Assembly (NCBI GenBank): GCA_900316285.1
Contig: ONCG01000013.1
Coordinates: forward strand, 1-64,000
Length of the DNA: 64,000 nt
Direction of reading: 5' to 3'
Origin: an uncultured Prevotellaceae bacterium
Lineage (GTDB): Bacteria > Bacteroidota > Bacteroidia > Bacteroidales > Bacteroidaceae
Part shown: positions 16,384 to 26,238 of the stretch, piece after piece
How positions within the stretch are numbered: the first letter of the stretch is position 1
How the letters are laid out: each line of letters starts with the position of its first letter
Translations under genes and position numbers: made by a program
The notes under the pieces: generated by a model
Told to the model about the DNA's origin: nothing
What the model saw: only the letters and a program-made list of their open reading frames with translations
Database searches by the model: none

Positions 16384-17204
16384 AGGCGTGTCGGTTTATC
16401 GGTGATGACTTGCGCACGACGGAAACAATGGTAGCCGAGCCAATAGTTGAAGGCCGACGGCAGCAGGATGAAAGCAGCAAACAGCGTCTGCACCAAACCT
16501 TCATGCTCACGTGCCCAGGTTCCGTCGATGGCTACTTCGAAGATGAGATAAGCGATGAAAACGCCGACAAACAGCACGGGGATGGCCCACAACCAGCCGT
16601 TTCGGCGGAAGAGTATGCCAAAGAGAGTGAACAGCGACCAAGGCCAAAGTGCCATGAGCGACACCATGAAAACATACTGGAGAAAGCCGATGATGAACGT
16701 CGGACCATAGCTGACGTAGAAGACTGACCACGTACGCGGTAGAATTTGGTAAAGGAAAATCTGTGAGAGCGTCAACTCACCATTCATGAACAGCGTGTCG
16801 AAGAGCAGCGGAATGGCCCCGATGAGGTTGGCCGTCACGCGGGCGGCAAAGGCCAGGAGCCAAATGCCCAAGGTGACATAGACCACGCGTGAGATGAATT
16901 TCTCCAGATTACTGGCCGGCAGCGAAAGGAAGGTCGTGGCCTGTTGCTTCGTATCCAACGATGAGAACATGTGGGCCATCGAGATAAGAATGAAGCCCCA
17001 GAAGATCCATTCAAAGTTGAAAATAATGAAAACAGCACTCATCTGACTTGGCGTGAAGAAGCGGCTGAGAATCCTGCTGAATAATGACAGGAAGACATAG
17101 ATGCCTATGAGGCCGAGATAGAGCCGCAGGTAGAGATGCTTTTCCGTGCGCCAGTAGTAACGCATGAGGCGCAGCATGTGGCGGAATGATAGTTTTTCTT
17201 TCAT
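16380..17204 (-). CDS. ABC transporter permease, YtrC/ABC-2-like
   Basis: The start is set at 17204 (MKEKLSFRHMLRLMRYYW); the frame upstream is low-complexity read-through of the ATPase tail. The protein has about 274 residues with six hydrophobic segments (for example LYLGLIGIYVFLSLF, FEWIFWGFILISMAHMFS, VYVTLGIWLLAFAARV, WAIPVLFVGVFIAYLIF). The cytoplasmic part has TTFLSLPASNLEKFISR, common in Bacteroidetes ABC permeases paired with GntR regulators. It partners the ATPase encoded 10 bases upstream. Substrate unknown; relatives respond to cell-wall antibiotics or envelope stress. Confidence 0.85.
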   Translation of the reverse strand: MKEKLSFRHMLRLMRYYWRTEKHLYLRLYLGLIGIYVFLSLFSRILSRFFTPSQMSAVFIIFNFEWIFWGFILISMAHMFSSLDTKQQATTFLSLPASNLEKFISRVVYVTLGIWLLAFAARVTANLIGAIPLLFDTLFMNGELTLSQIFLYQILPRTWSVFYVSYGPTFIIGFLQYVFMVSLMALWPWSLFTLFGILFRRNGWLWAIPVLFVGVFIAYLIFEVAIDGTWAREHEGLVQTLFAAFILLPSAFNYWLGYHCFRRAQVITDKPTRL

Positions 17205-17214
17205 AATTGTTGGC

Positions 17215-18156
17215 TTATTTGTTGGCGTTAGTTGGGGAGAAAGTGTCGGGCTGGTCGGACAAGCCTGACTCGTCGGACAAGTCAGACAGGTCGGACTGGT
17301 CGGACGGGGCCGACTGGTCAGAGGAAGCAAACTTGATGGCAGCGCTTTGAGCAGCATTGTAAAGCAACTCAAGGCTGAGCGGTGTCTCCTCATCTTCAGG
17401 GCGGCGAGGGATGATGCAGGCATAGCCTTGCGCCGTGCGCTCGGTGTAGAGGGCTTCCTCAACGGGAGCGGAGGCAAGGGTGAAGGCGTACTGCTGGGTG
17501 AGCTGGGACACGGTGGCGTCGCACAACACCTCTGAGATGTTGTCGCGGGTGCCGAGGACGAGGACGTGGTCGAGCAGTTGCTCTACATCGTGCACCTGGT
17601 GGGTGGCAATGATGATGGTTCGTTCGTCGGTCATATTCATGGCGATGACCTTGCGAAACTGCTTCTTCGACGCAATGTCGAGACCGTTGGTGGGCTCGTC
17701 CATCAACAGATAACGGGTGCCGCAGGCAAGGGCAAACGCCATCAGGACCTTCTTCTTCTGTCCCATGGAGAGTCGGCTGGTGTGGAGCGACGCAGGCAGG
17801 TCGAACTCCTTCAGACACTGGTTCAGCACCTCTTGCGAGAAGTGCGGATAGAACGGGCGATAGGTGTCGACATACTCCTTTAGCGTCATCGCAGGCAGTT
17901 CGAACTCCTCGGGCACGATGTAGAGGTCTTGCAACAGACGGCGCTCGCGACGGCTGGCATCGCGACCGTCGACCTCCACCCTACCCTCTTGCACATGCAG
18001 CAGGCCCATCACTATATATAATAAGGTGGACTTGCCCGACCCGTTCGGTCCTAACAGACCATAGATGCGGCCCGGTTGCAGGCTCAGGCTGAACTGCTTG
18101 AACACAGGAACTTCTGCTCCTGCATACTGAAACGAAATGTTTTGCAGTTGAATCAT
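17215..18156 (-). CDS. ABC transporter ATP-binding protein with repeat-derived Ser/Asp tail
   Basis: The start at 18156 (MIQLQNISFQYAG) matches family N-termini; the frame extends to 18213 with two more possible starts. Walker A GPNGSGKS, Q-loop/LPAMTLKEY, signature RLSMGQKKKV, Walker B YLLMDEPTNGLD, and switch His ATHQ are all intact. The C-terminal 30 residues (SSDQSAPSDQSDLSDLSDES) come from a short tandem repeat (GGTCGGACA-like, 17240-17330) and are not part of the fold. It drives the permease encoded just downstream. Confidence 0.9.
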   Translation of the reverse strand: MIQLQNISFQYAGAEVPVFKQFSLSLQPGRIYGLLGPNGSGKSTLLYIVMGLLHVQEGRVEVDGRDASRRERRLLQDLYIVPEEFELPAMTLKEYVDTYRPFYPHFSQEVLNQCLKEFDLPASLHTSRLSMGQKKKVLMAFALACGTRYLLMDEPTNGLDIASKKQFRKVIAMNMTDERTIIIATHQVHDVEQLLDHVLVLGTRDNISEVLCDATVSQLTQQYAFTLASAPVEEALYTERTAQGYACIIPRRPEDEETPLSLELLYNAAQSAAIKFASSDQSAPSDQSDLSDLSDESGLSDQPDTFSPTNANK

Positions 18157-18221
18157 AACTTTACTTGTTGGTTGTTCGATCATTAAACATTTAATTTTAA
18201 ACTTGAAACTCAATGAGTTAA

Positions 18222-18243
18222 GTGTCTTAGTTACTTAAGACAC
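18222..18243. promoter_or_regulatory. GntR/YtrA-type operator
   Basis: GTGTCTTA (18222-18229) and TAAGACAC (18236-18243) form an 8-bp inverted repeat with a 6-base centre. YtrA-type regulators bind GTGT...ACAC dyads. It lies 2 bases beyond the -7 box of the operon promoter, over the expected transcription start, so binding would block initiation. Confidence 0.75.
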
Positions 18244-18245
18244 CA

Positions 18246-18277
18246 CAAAAGTAGTTGTTTCTTTTCAATCCACCAAA
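18246..18277 (-). promoter_or_regulatory. Promoter of the ABC/GntR operon
   Basis: On the minus strand TTTG (18277-18274) and TACTTTTG (18253-18246) are 20 bases apart. The start site would fall in the GTGTCTTA operator. Confidence 0.7.
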
Positions 18278-18426
18278 GATGCACCTCACTTTTTACAAGA
18301 TTTTAACGAAAGTGTGACAAATCGTCGGTTGTTTCTGACAAGTTGACAATTCCGAACGATTGGCGCACCGTTTGAGGGGATGTAGGTAGAAAATAATAAA
18401 CATAAAAGAGAAAGGAGAATAGAACT

Positions 18427-20934
18427 ATGACATTCGACAAGTTTACAATCAAGGCGCAAGAGGCCGTGCAGGCTGCTGCCGGTCGTGCGCAGTCGGCTGG
18501 CCAACAGGCCATCGAGCCGGTGCACCTGCTCTACGGCATCATGCAGAAGGGCAAGGACGTCACCGACTACCTCTTTGGCAAGTTGGGCGTGAACAGCCAA
18601 CAAATGGAACGCCTCGTGGAGAGCGAAATCGCTCACCTGCCGCGCGTGCAGGGTGGCGAACCTTATTTCTCGAACCCTGCCAGCCAGGTGCTTCAACGCG
18701 CTATGGACGTCGCACAGAAGATGGGCGACGAGTTCGTGAGCGTGGAGCCGATGCTGTTGGCATTGCTTTCGGTGAACAGTACGGCTAGTCGCATCATGAA
18801 GGATGCCGGCATCACCGAGCAGACGCTGCAGCAGGCCATCGCCGAACTGCGCCAAGGACAAAAGGTGCAGTCGATGAGTGGCGACGAGAACTTCCAGGCT
18901 CTTTCGAAGTATGCCAAGAACCTCGTCGACGATGCCCGCAAGGGTAAGCTCGATCCGGTCATCGGTCGTGACGACGAGATACGTCGTGTGCTGCAGATTC
19001 TCTCACGCCGTACGAAGAACAACCCTATCCTGATTGGTGAGCCGGGTACGGGTAAGACCGCCATCGTGGAAGGTCTCGCCCAGCGAATCGTACGTGGCGA
19101 CGTGCCAGAAAACCTGAAGAACAAGCAGCTCTTCTCGCTCGACATGGGTGCATTGCTGGCAGGTGCGAAGTACAAAGGTGAGTTCGAGGAGCGACTGAAG
19201 GGCGTCGTGAAGGAGGTGACGCAGGCCGAAGGCGAAATCATCCTCTTCATCGACGAGATTCATACGCTGGTGGGAGCCGGCGGCGGCGAGGGAGCCATGG
19301 ATGCTGCTAACATCCTGAAGCCTGCCCTGGCACGTGGTGAGCTGCGTGCCATCGGTGCTACCACGCTGAACGAATACCAGAAGTACTTCGAAAAGGACAA
19401 GGCGCTGGAGCGTCGTTTCCAAACGGTGATGGTCGACGAACCCGACGAACTCTCTGCCATCTCCATCCTTCGTGGACTGAAGGAGCGCTATGAGAATCAT
19501 CACAAGGTACGTATTCAGGACGACGCCTGCATCGCTGCCGTGAAGCTCTCGGAGCGATACATCAGCGAGCGATTCCTTCCCGACAAGGCCATCGACCTGA
19601 TGGACGAGGCCGCCGCTAAGCTTCGCATGGAGCGCGACTCGGTTCCTGAGGAGCTCGACGACATCACTCGTCAGCTGAAGCAGTTGGAAATTGAGCGCGA
19701 AGCCATTCGCCGTGAGAACGACGAGCAGAAAATTCAGCAGTTGGACAAGGACATCGCCGAACTGCGCGACAAGGAAACAGCCTTCCGAGCCAAATGGGAG
19801 GGTGAGCGTCAGCTGGTGAACAAAATTCAGCAGGACAAGCAACAGATGGAGCAGCTGCGCTTCGAGGCTGAACAGGCTGAACGCGAAGGCAACTACCAAC
19901 GCGTGGCGGAGATTCGCTACGGACAGTTGCAGGCTTTGGAGGCCGACATCGCACAGATTCAGAAGCAGCTCAACGAACAGGAGTCAGGAAGCCGTCTTGT
20001 GCGCGAGGAGGTCACGGCCGACGACATTGCAGAAGTGGTGTCGCGCTGGACGGGCATTCCCGTGAGCCGTATGCTGCAGAGCGAGAAGGAGAAGCTGCTA
20101 CACCTGGAAGAGGAGCTGCACCGCCGAGTCATCGGACAGGACGAGGCCATACAGGCCGTCAGCGATGCCGTGCGCCGCTCGCGTGCAGGACTGCAAGACC
20201 CGAAGCGACCCATTGCCTCCTTCATCTTCCTCGGCACCACGGGTGTCGGTAAGACTGAACTGGCGAAGGCACTGGCCGAATACCTCTTCAACGATGAGAC
20301 GATGATGACACGTATCGACATGTCGGAGTATCAAGAGAAGCACACCGTCTCGCGACTCATCGGTGCCCCTCCGGGCTACGTAGGCTACGACGAGGGTGGA
20401 CAACTCACCGAAGCCGTGCGCCGCAAGCCCTACTCGGTGTTGCTGTTCGACGAGATTGAGAAAGCTCATCCCGATGTGTTCAACATCCTGTTGCAGGTAC
20501 TCGACGATGGCCGACTGACCGATAACAAGGGTCGTACGGCAAACTTCAAGAACACGCTCATCATCATGACCTCTAACGCTACGCGCGACCAGTTGCGCAT
20601 GCTGATGCGACCGGAGTTCCTGAACCGTATCGATGAGATTATCACCTTCCAGCAACTCACAAAGGAACAGATTGCCGATGTAGTGACGCTGCAGATGAAG
20701 AAGGTGAAGGCCATGCTCGAACCGCAAGGCTTCCAACTCGACTGGACACCGCAGGCCATTGAGTATCTGGCCACCGTTGGTTACGACCCGCAGTATGGTG
20801 CACGTCCTGTGAAGCGTGCCATCCAGCAGTACGTGCTCAACGAACTCTCGAAGCGCCTGCTCAGCGACCAGGTCACCCGCGAGAAACCCATCATCATCGA
20901 TGAGTTCGGCGATGGCCTGGTATTCAGGAACTAA
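18427..20934 (+). CDS. clpB: ClpB disaggregase
   Basis: This encodes 835 residues. ClpB extracts proteins from aggregates with DnaK, using two AAA+ rings. Visible are the double Clp N-domain, Walker A1 (GEPGTGKT from residue 204) with Walker [10 protein letters not shown], the coiled-coil middle domain (about 400-520), Walker A2 (GTTGVGKT from residue 603), pore loop GYVGYDEGG and Walker [11 protein letters not shown]. The protein is about 25 residues shorter than usual (near 860): between MTSNAT and [12 protein letters not shown] the usual stretch after TSN(I/L)GS is missing. The frame is otherwise perfect, so this looks like a natural in-frame loss. A good AGAAAGGAGA ribosome site precedes the ATG. 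No CIRCE element was seen. Confidence 0.95.
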   Translation: MTFDKFTIKAQEAVQAAAGRAQSAGQQAIEPVHLLYGIMQKGKDVTDYLFGKLGVNSQQMERLVESEIAHLPRVQGGEPYFSNPASQVLQRAMDVAQKMGDEFVSVEPMLLALLSVNSTASRIMKDAGITEQTLQQAIAELRQGQKVQSMSGDENFQALSKYAKNLVDDARKGKLDPVIGRDDEIRRVLQILSRRTKNNPILIGEPGTGKTAIVEGLAQRIVRGDVPENLKNKQLFSLDMGALLAGAKYKGEFEERLKGVVKEVTQAEGEIILFIDEIHTLVGAGGGEGAMDAANILKPALARGELRAIGATTLNEYQKYFEKDKALERRFQTVMVDEPDELSAISILRGLKERYENHHKVRIQDDACIAAVKLSERYISERFLPDKAIDLMDEAAAKLRMERDSVPEELDDITRQLKQLEIEREAIRRENDEQKIQQLDKDIAELRDKETAFRAKWEGERQLVNKIQQDKQQMEQLRFEAEQAEREGNYQRVAEIRYGQLQALEADIAQIQKQLNEQESGSRLVREEVTADDIAEVVSRWTGIPVSRMLQSEKEKLLHLEEELHRRVIGQDEAIQAVSDAVRRSRAGLQDPKRPIASFIFLGTTGVGKTELAKALAEYLFNDETMMTRIDMSEYQEKHTVSRLIGAPPGYVGYDEGGQLTEAVRRKPYSVLLFDEIEKAHPDVFNILLQVLDDGRLTDNKGRTANFKNTLIIMTSNATRDQLRMLMRPEFLNRIDEIITFQQLTKEQIADVVTLQMKKVKAMLEPQGFQLDWTPQAIEYLATVGYDPQYGARPVKRAIQQYVLNELSKRLLSDQVTREKPIIIDEFGDGLVFRN

Positions 20935-21130
20935 AAAGCCCCACCCCAGCCCTCCCCAAAGGGGGAGGGAGAAAGAAGCCCCACCTCCTACTCCTCCCCT
21001 GTAGGGAGGGGAAGCACAGAGAGGTAAAGAAGCGCATATGGCAAATGTCTGCGATCGGCACAAAGCGACGCTTTTCCACTCGGCTTGTCCCATCCGGAGC
21101 ACAGCGGGGAAAGAGCGCAGCGGAGAAAAG
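20935..21130. repeat. GC-rich dispersed repeats after clpB
   Basis: Short imperfect direct and inverted repeats (AAAGCCCCACC..CCCTCCCCAAAGGGGGAGGG and CTCCCCTGTAGGGAGGGG) are followed at 21095-21125 by a fragment of the 1629-1710 palindrome (AGCACAGCGGGGAAAGAGCGCAGCGG). No gene is seen before the terminator at 21159. Confidence 0.6.
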
Positions 21131-21158
21131 AACAAAATACGAAATAACAAAAAGGAAG

Positions 21159-21197
21159 GACCTGTACCCGAGAAAAAGGGTGCAGGTCTTTTTTGTT
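21159..21197 (+). terminator. Rho-independent terminator after clpB
   Basis: GACCTGTACCC (21159-21169) pairs with GGGTGCAGGTC (one mismatch) across a GAGAAAAA loop and is followed by TTTTTTG. Confidence 0.85.
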
Positions 21198-21218
21198 TGT
21201 AAAAAAAGAGTGGAGAAT

Positions 21219-21249
21219 TTTGTATTCTGCTCAATTTGCACTATCTTTG
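21219..21249 (+). promoter_or_regulatory. Promoter of the OPT transporter gene
   Basis: TTTG (21219-21222) and TATCTTTG (21242-21249) are 19 bases apart. Transcription would start near 21256, giving a leader of about 34 bases and supporting the ATG at 21290 rather than the upstream frame start at 21236. Confidence 0.75.
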
Positions 21250-21289
21250 CAAATTGAATCATTACGCAAACTTAATAAAAACCTACAAT

Positions 21290-23287
21290 ATGGAAGAAAA
21301 AGACAGACTGGCAGCAGGACTGCCGGAGAATGCATTCAGAGAGTTGAAGGAGGGCGAACAGTACGAACCGCTGATGTCGCCCGATAGTAATTACCCCGAG
21401 GTGAATGCGTGGTCGGTGACGTGGGGTGTGGTGATGGCCATGCTTTTCTCGGCCGCCGCAGCCTATTTAGGACTGAAGGTGGGTCAGGTGTTTGAGGCTG
21501 CCATCCCCATCGCCATTATCGCCGTGGGCGTGTCGACAGCCGCCAAGCGTTCGAAGGCGTTGGGTGAGAACGTAATTATCCAGAGCATCGGTGCCTGTTC
21601 GGGTGCAGTAGTGGCCGGCGCCATTTTTACTTTGCCTGCCATCTACATCCTTCAGGCCAAGTATCCTGAGATGAGTGCATCGTTCATGAAGATCTTCATC
21701 TCATCGCTCCTGGGTGGTATCATCGGCATTTTGTTCCTCATTCCGTTCCGTAAGTATTTCGTGAGCGAGATGCATGGCAAGTATCCATTCCCCGAAGCAA
21801 CGGCAACAACGCAGGTACTTGTGAGCGGTGCAAAGGGTGGCGATCAGGCCAAGCCGCTGCTGATTGCAGGTATCGTGGGTGGTCTGTATGACTTCATCGT
21901 TGCTACGTTCGGCTGGTGGAATGAGAACTTCACCACACGCGTGGTGGGTTGGGGACAGTATCTGGCCGATCATGCGAAGCTCGTGCTGAAGGTGAACACC
22001 GGTGCAGCCGTGCTGGGTCTGGGCTATATCATCGGATTCAAGTATGCGTTGATTATCTGCCTGGGCTCTGTTTCGGTGTGGTGGCTCATAGTGCCGGGTC
22101 TGGCTCTGCTATTCCCCGACACGGTGCTGAACCAGTGGGATCCCTCTATCGCAACTGCCGTCGGCGACATGTCGCCCGAACAGATTTTCACATCGTATGG
22201 TAAGTCAATCGGTATCGGCGGTATCGCAATGGCAGGCATCATCGGTATTATCAAGTCGTGGGGCATCATCAAGAGTGCCGTAGGACTGGCCGCGCAGGAG
22301 ATGAAGGGCGGCAGCGGGGCTTCAACTGCATTGAAGCGCACGGAGAAAGACCTGTCGTTCAAGTTCATTGCGATTGCCTCAATCCTGACCATCATCGTGA
22401 CATTCCTGTTCTTCTGGTTCGGTGTGATGGATGGCAACATGTTCTTCGCCCTCGTGGCCATCGTACTGGTGACGGTCATCGCCTTCCTCTTCACGACGGT
22501 GGCAGCGAATGCCATTGCCATCGTGGGTTCGAACCCCGTGAGCGGTATGACACTGATGACACTCATCCTTGCCTCCGTGGTGATGGTGGGTATCGGTCTG
22601 AAGGGCACAAGCGGCATGCTGGCGGCTTTGATTATGGGTGGTGTGGTTTGCACGGCACTGGCTGTGGCAGGAGCCTTCATCACCGACCTGAAGGTAGGTT
22701 ATTGGCTCGGCACCACTCCTCGCAAGCAGGAGCAGTGGAAGTTCCTCGGCACACTCGTCTCAGCTGCTACCGTTGGCGGTGTGATGATGCTGCTGAACGA
22801 GACCTATGGTTTTACTACTGGTCAGCTGGCAGCTCCGCAGGCTAATGCGATGGCAGCCGTTATCGACCCGCTGATGAACGGCGTTGGTGCTCCCTGGCTA
22901 CTCTATGCCATCGGTGCTGCTATCGCCATCGTGCTCACGCTGTGTAAGGTGCCTGCCCTGCCCTTCGCACTGGGTATGTTCATTCCCATTCAGCTGAACC
23001 TGCCGCTGCTCGTGGGTGGCGCCATCAGCTGGTATGTGACGACACGTTCGAAGAACGAGGAGGCGAACAAGGCTCGCGGCGAGAAGGGCACACTCATCGC
23101 ATCGGGCTTCATTGCCGGTGGTGCCCTGATGGGTGTTGTATCGGCTCTGCTCCGCTTCGGTGGTTTCAATCCTGTGAGCGAATCGTGGCTGGCCAATCCG
23201 ATGAGCGAGGTCTGCGCCCTCGTGGCCTATGTGCTGCTCATCTGGTACTTCATCTGCGCTACGAAGGATAAAACAACAAGATCATAA
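21290..23287 (+). CDS. OPT-family oligopeptide transporter
   Basis: This encodes 665 residues (MEEKDRLAAGLPENAFREL..) with about 16 hydrophobic helices. Family signs are NYPEVNAWSVTWGVVMAMLFSAAAAYLGLKVGQ at the start, KYPFPEATATTQVL in the middle, and SNPVSGMTLMT and KVPALPFALGMFIP later. OPT proteins import small peptides or metal chelates with protons across the inner membrane. The GH43 gene begins 21 bases after the stop, so the two are probably co-transcribed even though their substrates differ. Confidence 0.92.
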   Translation: MEEKDRLAAGLPENAFRELKEGEQYEPLMSPDSNYPEVNAWSVTWGVVMAMLFSAAAAYLGLKVGQVFEAAIPIAIIAVGVSTAAKRSKALGENVIIQSIGACSGAVVAGAIFTLPAIYILQAKYPEMSASFMKIFISSLLGGIIGILFLIPFRKYFVSEMHGKYPFPEATATTQVLVSGAKGGDQAKPLLIAGIVGGLYDFIVATFGWWNENFTTRVVGWGQYLADHAKLVLKVNTGAAVLGLGYIIGFKYALIICLGSVSVWWLIVPGLALLFPDTVLNQWDPSIATAVGDMSPEQIFTSYGKSIGIGGIAMAGIIGIIKSWGIIKSAVGLAAQEMKGGSGASTALKRTEKDLSFKFIAIASILTIIVTFLFFWFGVMDGNMFFALVAIVLVTVIAFLFTTVAANAIAIVGSNPVSGMTLMTLILASVVMVGIGLKGTSGMLAALIMGGVVCTALAVAGAFITDLKVGYWLGTTPRKQEQWKFLGTLVSAATVGGVMMLLNETYGFTTGQLAAPQANAMAAVIDPLMNGVGAPWLLYAIGAAIAIVLTLCKVPALPFALGMFIPIQLNLPLLVGGAISWYVTTRSKNEEANKARGEKGTLIASGFIAGGALMGVVSALLRFGGFNPVSESWLANPMSEVCALVAYVLLIWYFICATKDKTTRS

Positions 23288-23308
23288 AAACAACTAACCC
23301 AAGAACTG

Positions 23309-26170
23309 ATGACTCACTACAAAAAAACAATCATGCAGGCAGCCGTTTGCGTAAGCTGCCTGATGGGCATGCAACCATGCCATGCACAAAGCATTGAGCT
23401 GACAACCGACGAGGCGAAGAGCCTGTATAGGAACATCTCCATGCAGCGTGTCAGCGTGCATGACCCGTCGATCGTCTACGAGGAAGCCACGAAGCGCTAC
23501 TACATCTTTGGTACGCATAAGGCTGGCGCCTACACCACCAATCTGCAGAGTTGGACACAGGCCAACCCGAAGTGGAAGGTGGGGTCGAACAACGATGCCG
23601 CCAACAAGGATGCCTTCGTGACCCCTGCCGTGAAGAAGGTCATGAAGGGCGGAAAGGAAGTTGACTTCCCGAAGTTTAACGCTGTGAACTGGGCAGGGCG
23701 CACCGATGCTGCCTACAACGTTGATGGGAACATGTGGGCTCCCGACGTTTTGTGGAATCCCGCCATGCAGAAGTGGTGCATGTATCTCAGCATCAACGGC
23801 GACGCCTGGCACTCAAGCATCATCCTGCTCACGGCTGATAAGATTACCGATGCATGGGAATATCAAGGACCCGTGGTCATCAGCGGCTTCGACAATGGCA
23901 GCCACAGCTACAAGGACACCGATGTGGAATTAGTATTGGGAACACTCAGCTCGCTGCCCACTCGCTATAACAGTCCGTGGGCACACACCTCGAAGCCCAG
24001 CCTGCCCAACAATATAGACCCCTGCGTGTTCTTCGACGAGGAGGGCAAGCTGTGGATGGCCTATGGCTCGTGGTCGGGCGGAATCTTCATGCTGGAACTC
24101 AACGAGGAGAACGGTCTTCGCGACTACGATGTAACCTACAGCGGTGCCGGCGGCGACCCCTATTTCGGCAAGCGTATTGCCGGCGGCTACTATGTGTCGG
24201 GCGAAGGTGCCTACATCGAGCACATCGGCAACTACTATTACCTCTTCGTCACCTATGGCTATCTGAGCAGCGACGGCGGCTACGAGATGCGCGTGTTCCG
24301 CTCGGAAAAGCCCGACGGACCCTATGTGGACTCGCAGAACCGCTCAGCTGTCTTCTCGAACTACGTGATGAACTATGGTAAGAATGGCGACACGCGCGGA
24401 GAGAAGCTCATGGGCAGCTATAACAAATGGGGATTCATGACGGTGGGCGAATGTGCCCAAGGCCATAACAGCATTATCGCAGCCCATGACGGACGCACCT
24501 ATCTGGTCTATCACACGCGCTTCAACAACGGAACGGAAGGATTCCAAGAGCGTGTGCACCAGGTGTTCGTGAACGAAAAGGGATGGCTGGTGGCAGCTCC
24601 GTTCGAGTACAACGGAGAGACGCAGACCGATGAACAGAATGCTTCGCAACAACTGTACCAAGCCAGTGAGGTTCCTGGTAAGTGGCAGGTGCTCGTGCAT
24701 CGCTATGGCATGGACTACAAGAACAAGGAGGAAGTGCTGCCCGTTGAGGTGGAACTGTTGTCTGACGGCACCATCACCGGCGACCTGAAGGGAAAATGGA
24801 CGCTCACCGATGGCACCACCTACATACAGGTTACACTGGGTGGAACTACCTATTATGGCGTATTCACCGAGCAACAGATGGAGCCTACCACCATCAAGGC
24901 GCTTTGCTTCACGGCTGCCGCCAACTCTGGTGTGAATGTATGGGGTTACAAGATTCGTGAAAAGTATCAGCTGGCTCGCCAGTTGAACACGCAAACCATT
25001 CCCGTGAGCAACGGTCGGCGCATCTCGGGAAATACCGACCTTTATGGTATTGACCTGCTTACCAACATCAACTTGGAATGGACATCGTCGGAACCTGCCA
25101 TCATCAGCAATGAAGGACTCTACAACCCAGCAGGAGTGGAGGAGAACACGCCTGTGGAACTGACCATTAAGGAATGGGCTGGCGACTACTATTGGCAGCA
25201 TACCTACAAGGTGACGGCGCAAAAGGATAGTATTCCCGACAGCGACTACAAATCGGGCATGCTGGCTTATTACAACTTCGACGAAACTCCTATCGTGAAC
25301 CAGCTGAACACTGAGCAGACGGCAACGCTGAAACGCTTGTCGCCAGCCGAGAAGCCTCAACTGGAAACCCACCGCATGCGCAACGGTCAGGTGCTGCATC
25401 AGTTCACGGCCAACCAGGACGGCCGGTTCAGCTATGCCGAGATGGAGAATCCTCTCTACGGGCGCGACTTGGGTGAAGGCATGACCATTGCCTTCTGGGT
25501 GCATCCCAATGACGGCAATCTTTGGAACAGCATCTGGACCTTCTACGATGCATCGCTGAAGACACGCCTTTTCATGACACCCAATGCTTACGTGGGATTC
25601 AACAATGGTACCGACTATGTCGACATCAACTATGCCGAACGTGCCACCAACTACCTGACATCCAACGACTGGAATCATGTGGTTGTAACACTCTCACCCA
25701 CAGCAGGACTCACCATCTACGTCAATGGCGCATTGAAGGCTTCCAGCAACTACACGTACAGGGGAAGCATTGGTGGAGAGGAAATCACGAAGAAGGCCAG
25801 CGTAGACTTCCAGCTCTTCACCGACTTTGTCAAGAACTGTCAGAAGTTCTACCTCGGCTATGGTTCGTTCTGGTCGTCGGCCGACATGCTATTCGACGAC
25901 TTGATGATCTACGACCGCTTGCTCGACGCAAAGGAAATCAGGGGACTCTACATGCTCGCCAACCGCGTCTATGACTTCGCATCTGACGTCACGGGCATCG
26001 AGTTCATTGAAAACGAGGCCAATCCCTCCACGGGTGGAAGGGAGTATGACCGAAACGTCTATAACATCAGCGGTCAGCGCATCTCCACTTTGCCTGCAGA
26101 GAAGTCCTCTACCTCAACACTTCCCAAAGGTATCTATATCATCGGCGGAAAGAAAGTGGTGATCAAATAA
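23309..26170 (+). CDS. Secreted GH43 arabinanase-like enzyme with LamG domain
   Basis: This encodes 953 residues. A signal peptide (MQAAVCVSCLMGMQPCHAQ region) is followed by a five-bladed propeller with the GH43 catalytic acids: Asp52 (VHDPSIVY, base), Asp237 (NIDPCVFFDE, pKa tuner) and Glu299 (SGEGAYIE, acid). A beta domain follows (GKWQVLVHRYGMDY..), a Big-like linker, then a LamG/concanavalin fold (about 655-890, SGMLAYYNFDETP.., MTIAFWVHPNDG). The end, YNISGQRISTLPAE..PKGIYIIGGKKVVIK, is a Prevotella-type C-terminal tail like that of the GH2 enzyme at 7737. It likely cleaves arabinan or arabino-oligosaccharides outside the cytoplasm. Confidence 0.9.
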   Translation: MTHYKKTIMQAAVCVSCLMGMQPCHAQSIELTTDEAKSLYRNISMQRVSVHDPSIVYEEATKRYYIFGTHKAGAYTTNLQSWTQANPKWKVGSNNDAANKDAFVTPAVKKVMKGGKEVDFPKFNAVNWAGRTDAAYNVDGNMWAPDVLWNPAMQKWCMYLSINGDAWHSSIILLTADKITDAWEYQGPVVISGFDNGSHSYKDTDVELVLGTLSSLPTRYNSPWAHTSKPSLPNNIDPCVFFDEEGKLWMAYGSWSGGIFMLELNEENGLRDYDVTYSGAGGDPYFGKRIAGGYYVSGEGAYIEHIGNYYYLFVTYGYLSSDGGYEMRVFRSEKPDGPYVDSQNRSAVFSNYVMNYGKNGDTRGEKLMGSYNKWGFMTVGECAQGHNSIIAAHDGRTYLVYHTRFNNGTEGFQERVHQVFVNEKGWLVAAPFEYNGETQTDEQNASQQLYQASEVPGKWQVLVHRYGMDYKNKEEVLPVEVELLSDGTITGDLKGKWTLTDGTTYIQVTLGGTTYYGVFTEQQMEPTTIKALCFTAAANSGVNVWGYKIREKYQLARQLNTQTIPVSNGRRISGNTDLYGIDLLTNINLEWTSSEPAIISNEGLYNPAGVEENTPVELTIKEWAGDYYWQHTYKVTAQKDSIPDSDYKSGMLAYYNFDETPIVNQLNTEQTATLKRLSPAEKPQLETHRMRNGQVLHQFTANQDGRFSYAEMENPLYGRDLGEGMTIAFWVHPNDGNLWNSIWTFYDASLKTRLFMTPNAYVGFNNGTDYVDINYAERATNYLTSNDWNHVVVTLSPTAGLTIYVNGALKASSNYTYRGSIGGEEITKKASVDFQLFTDFVKNCQKFYLGYGSFWSSADMLFDDLMIYDRLLDAKEIRGLYMLANRVYDFASDVTGIEFIENEANPSTGGREYDRNVYNISGQRISTLPAEKSSTSTLPKGIYIIGGKKVVIK

Positions 26171-26195
26171 AAAGACTGCCACAACCTGCAAAAAA

Positions 26196-26236
26196 GGAAA
26201 CGGAGCTTCTCTCTTAGCGAGGGAGGCTCCGTTTCT
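26196..26236. terminator. Bidirectional terminator between GH43 and the HERIH protein
   Basis: GAAACGGAGC (26197-26206) pairs with GCTCCGTTTC (26226-26235). The plus side runs into TTATTATC and the minus side into CTTTTTTGC, so it can end both converging transcripts. Confidence 0.85.
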
Positions 26237-26238
26237 TA

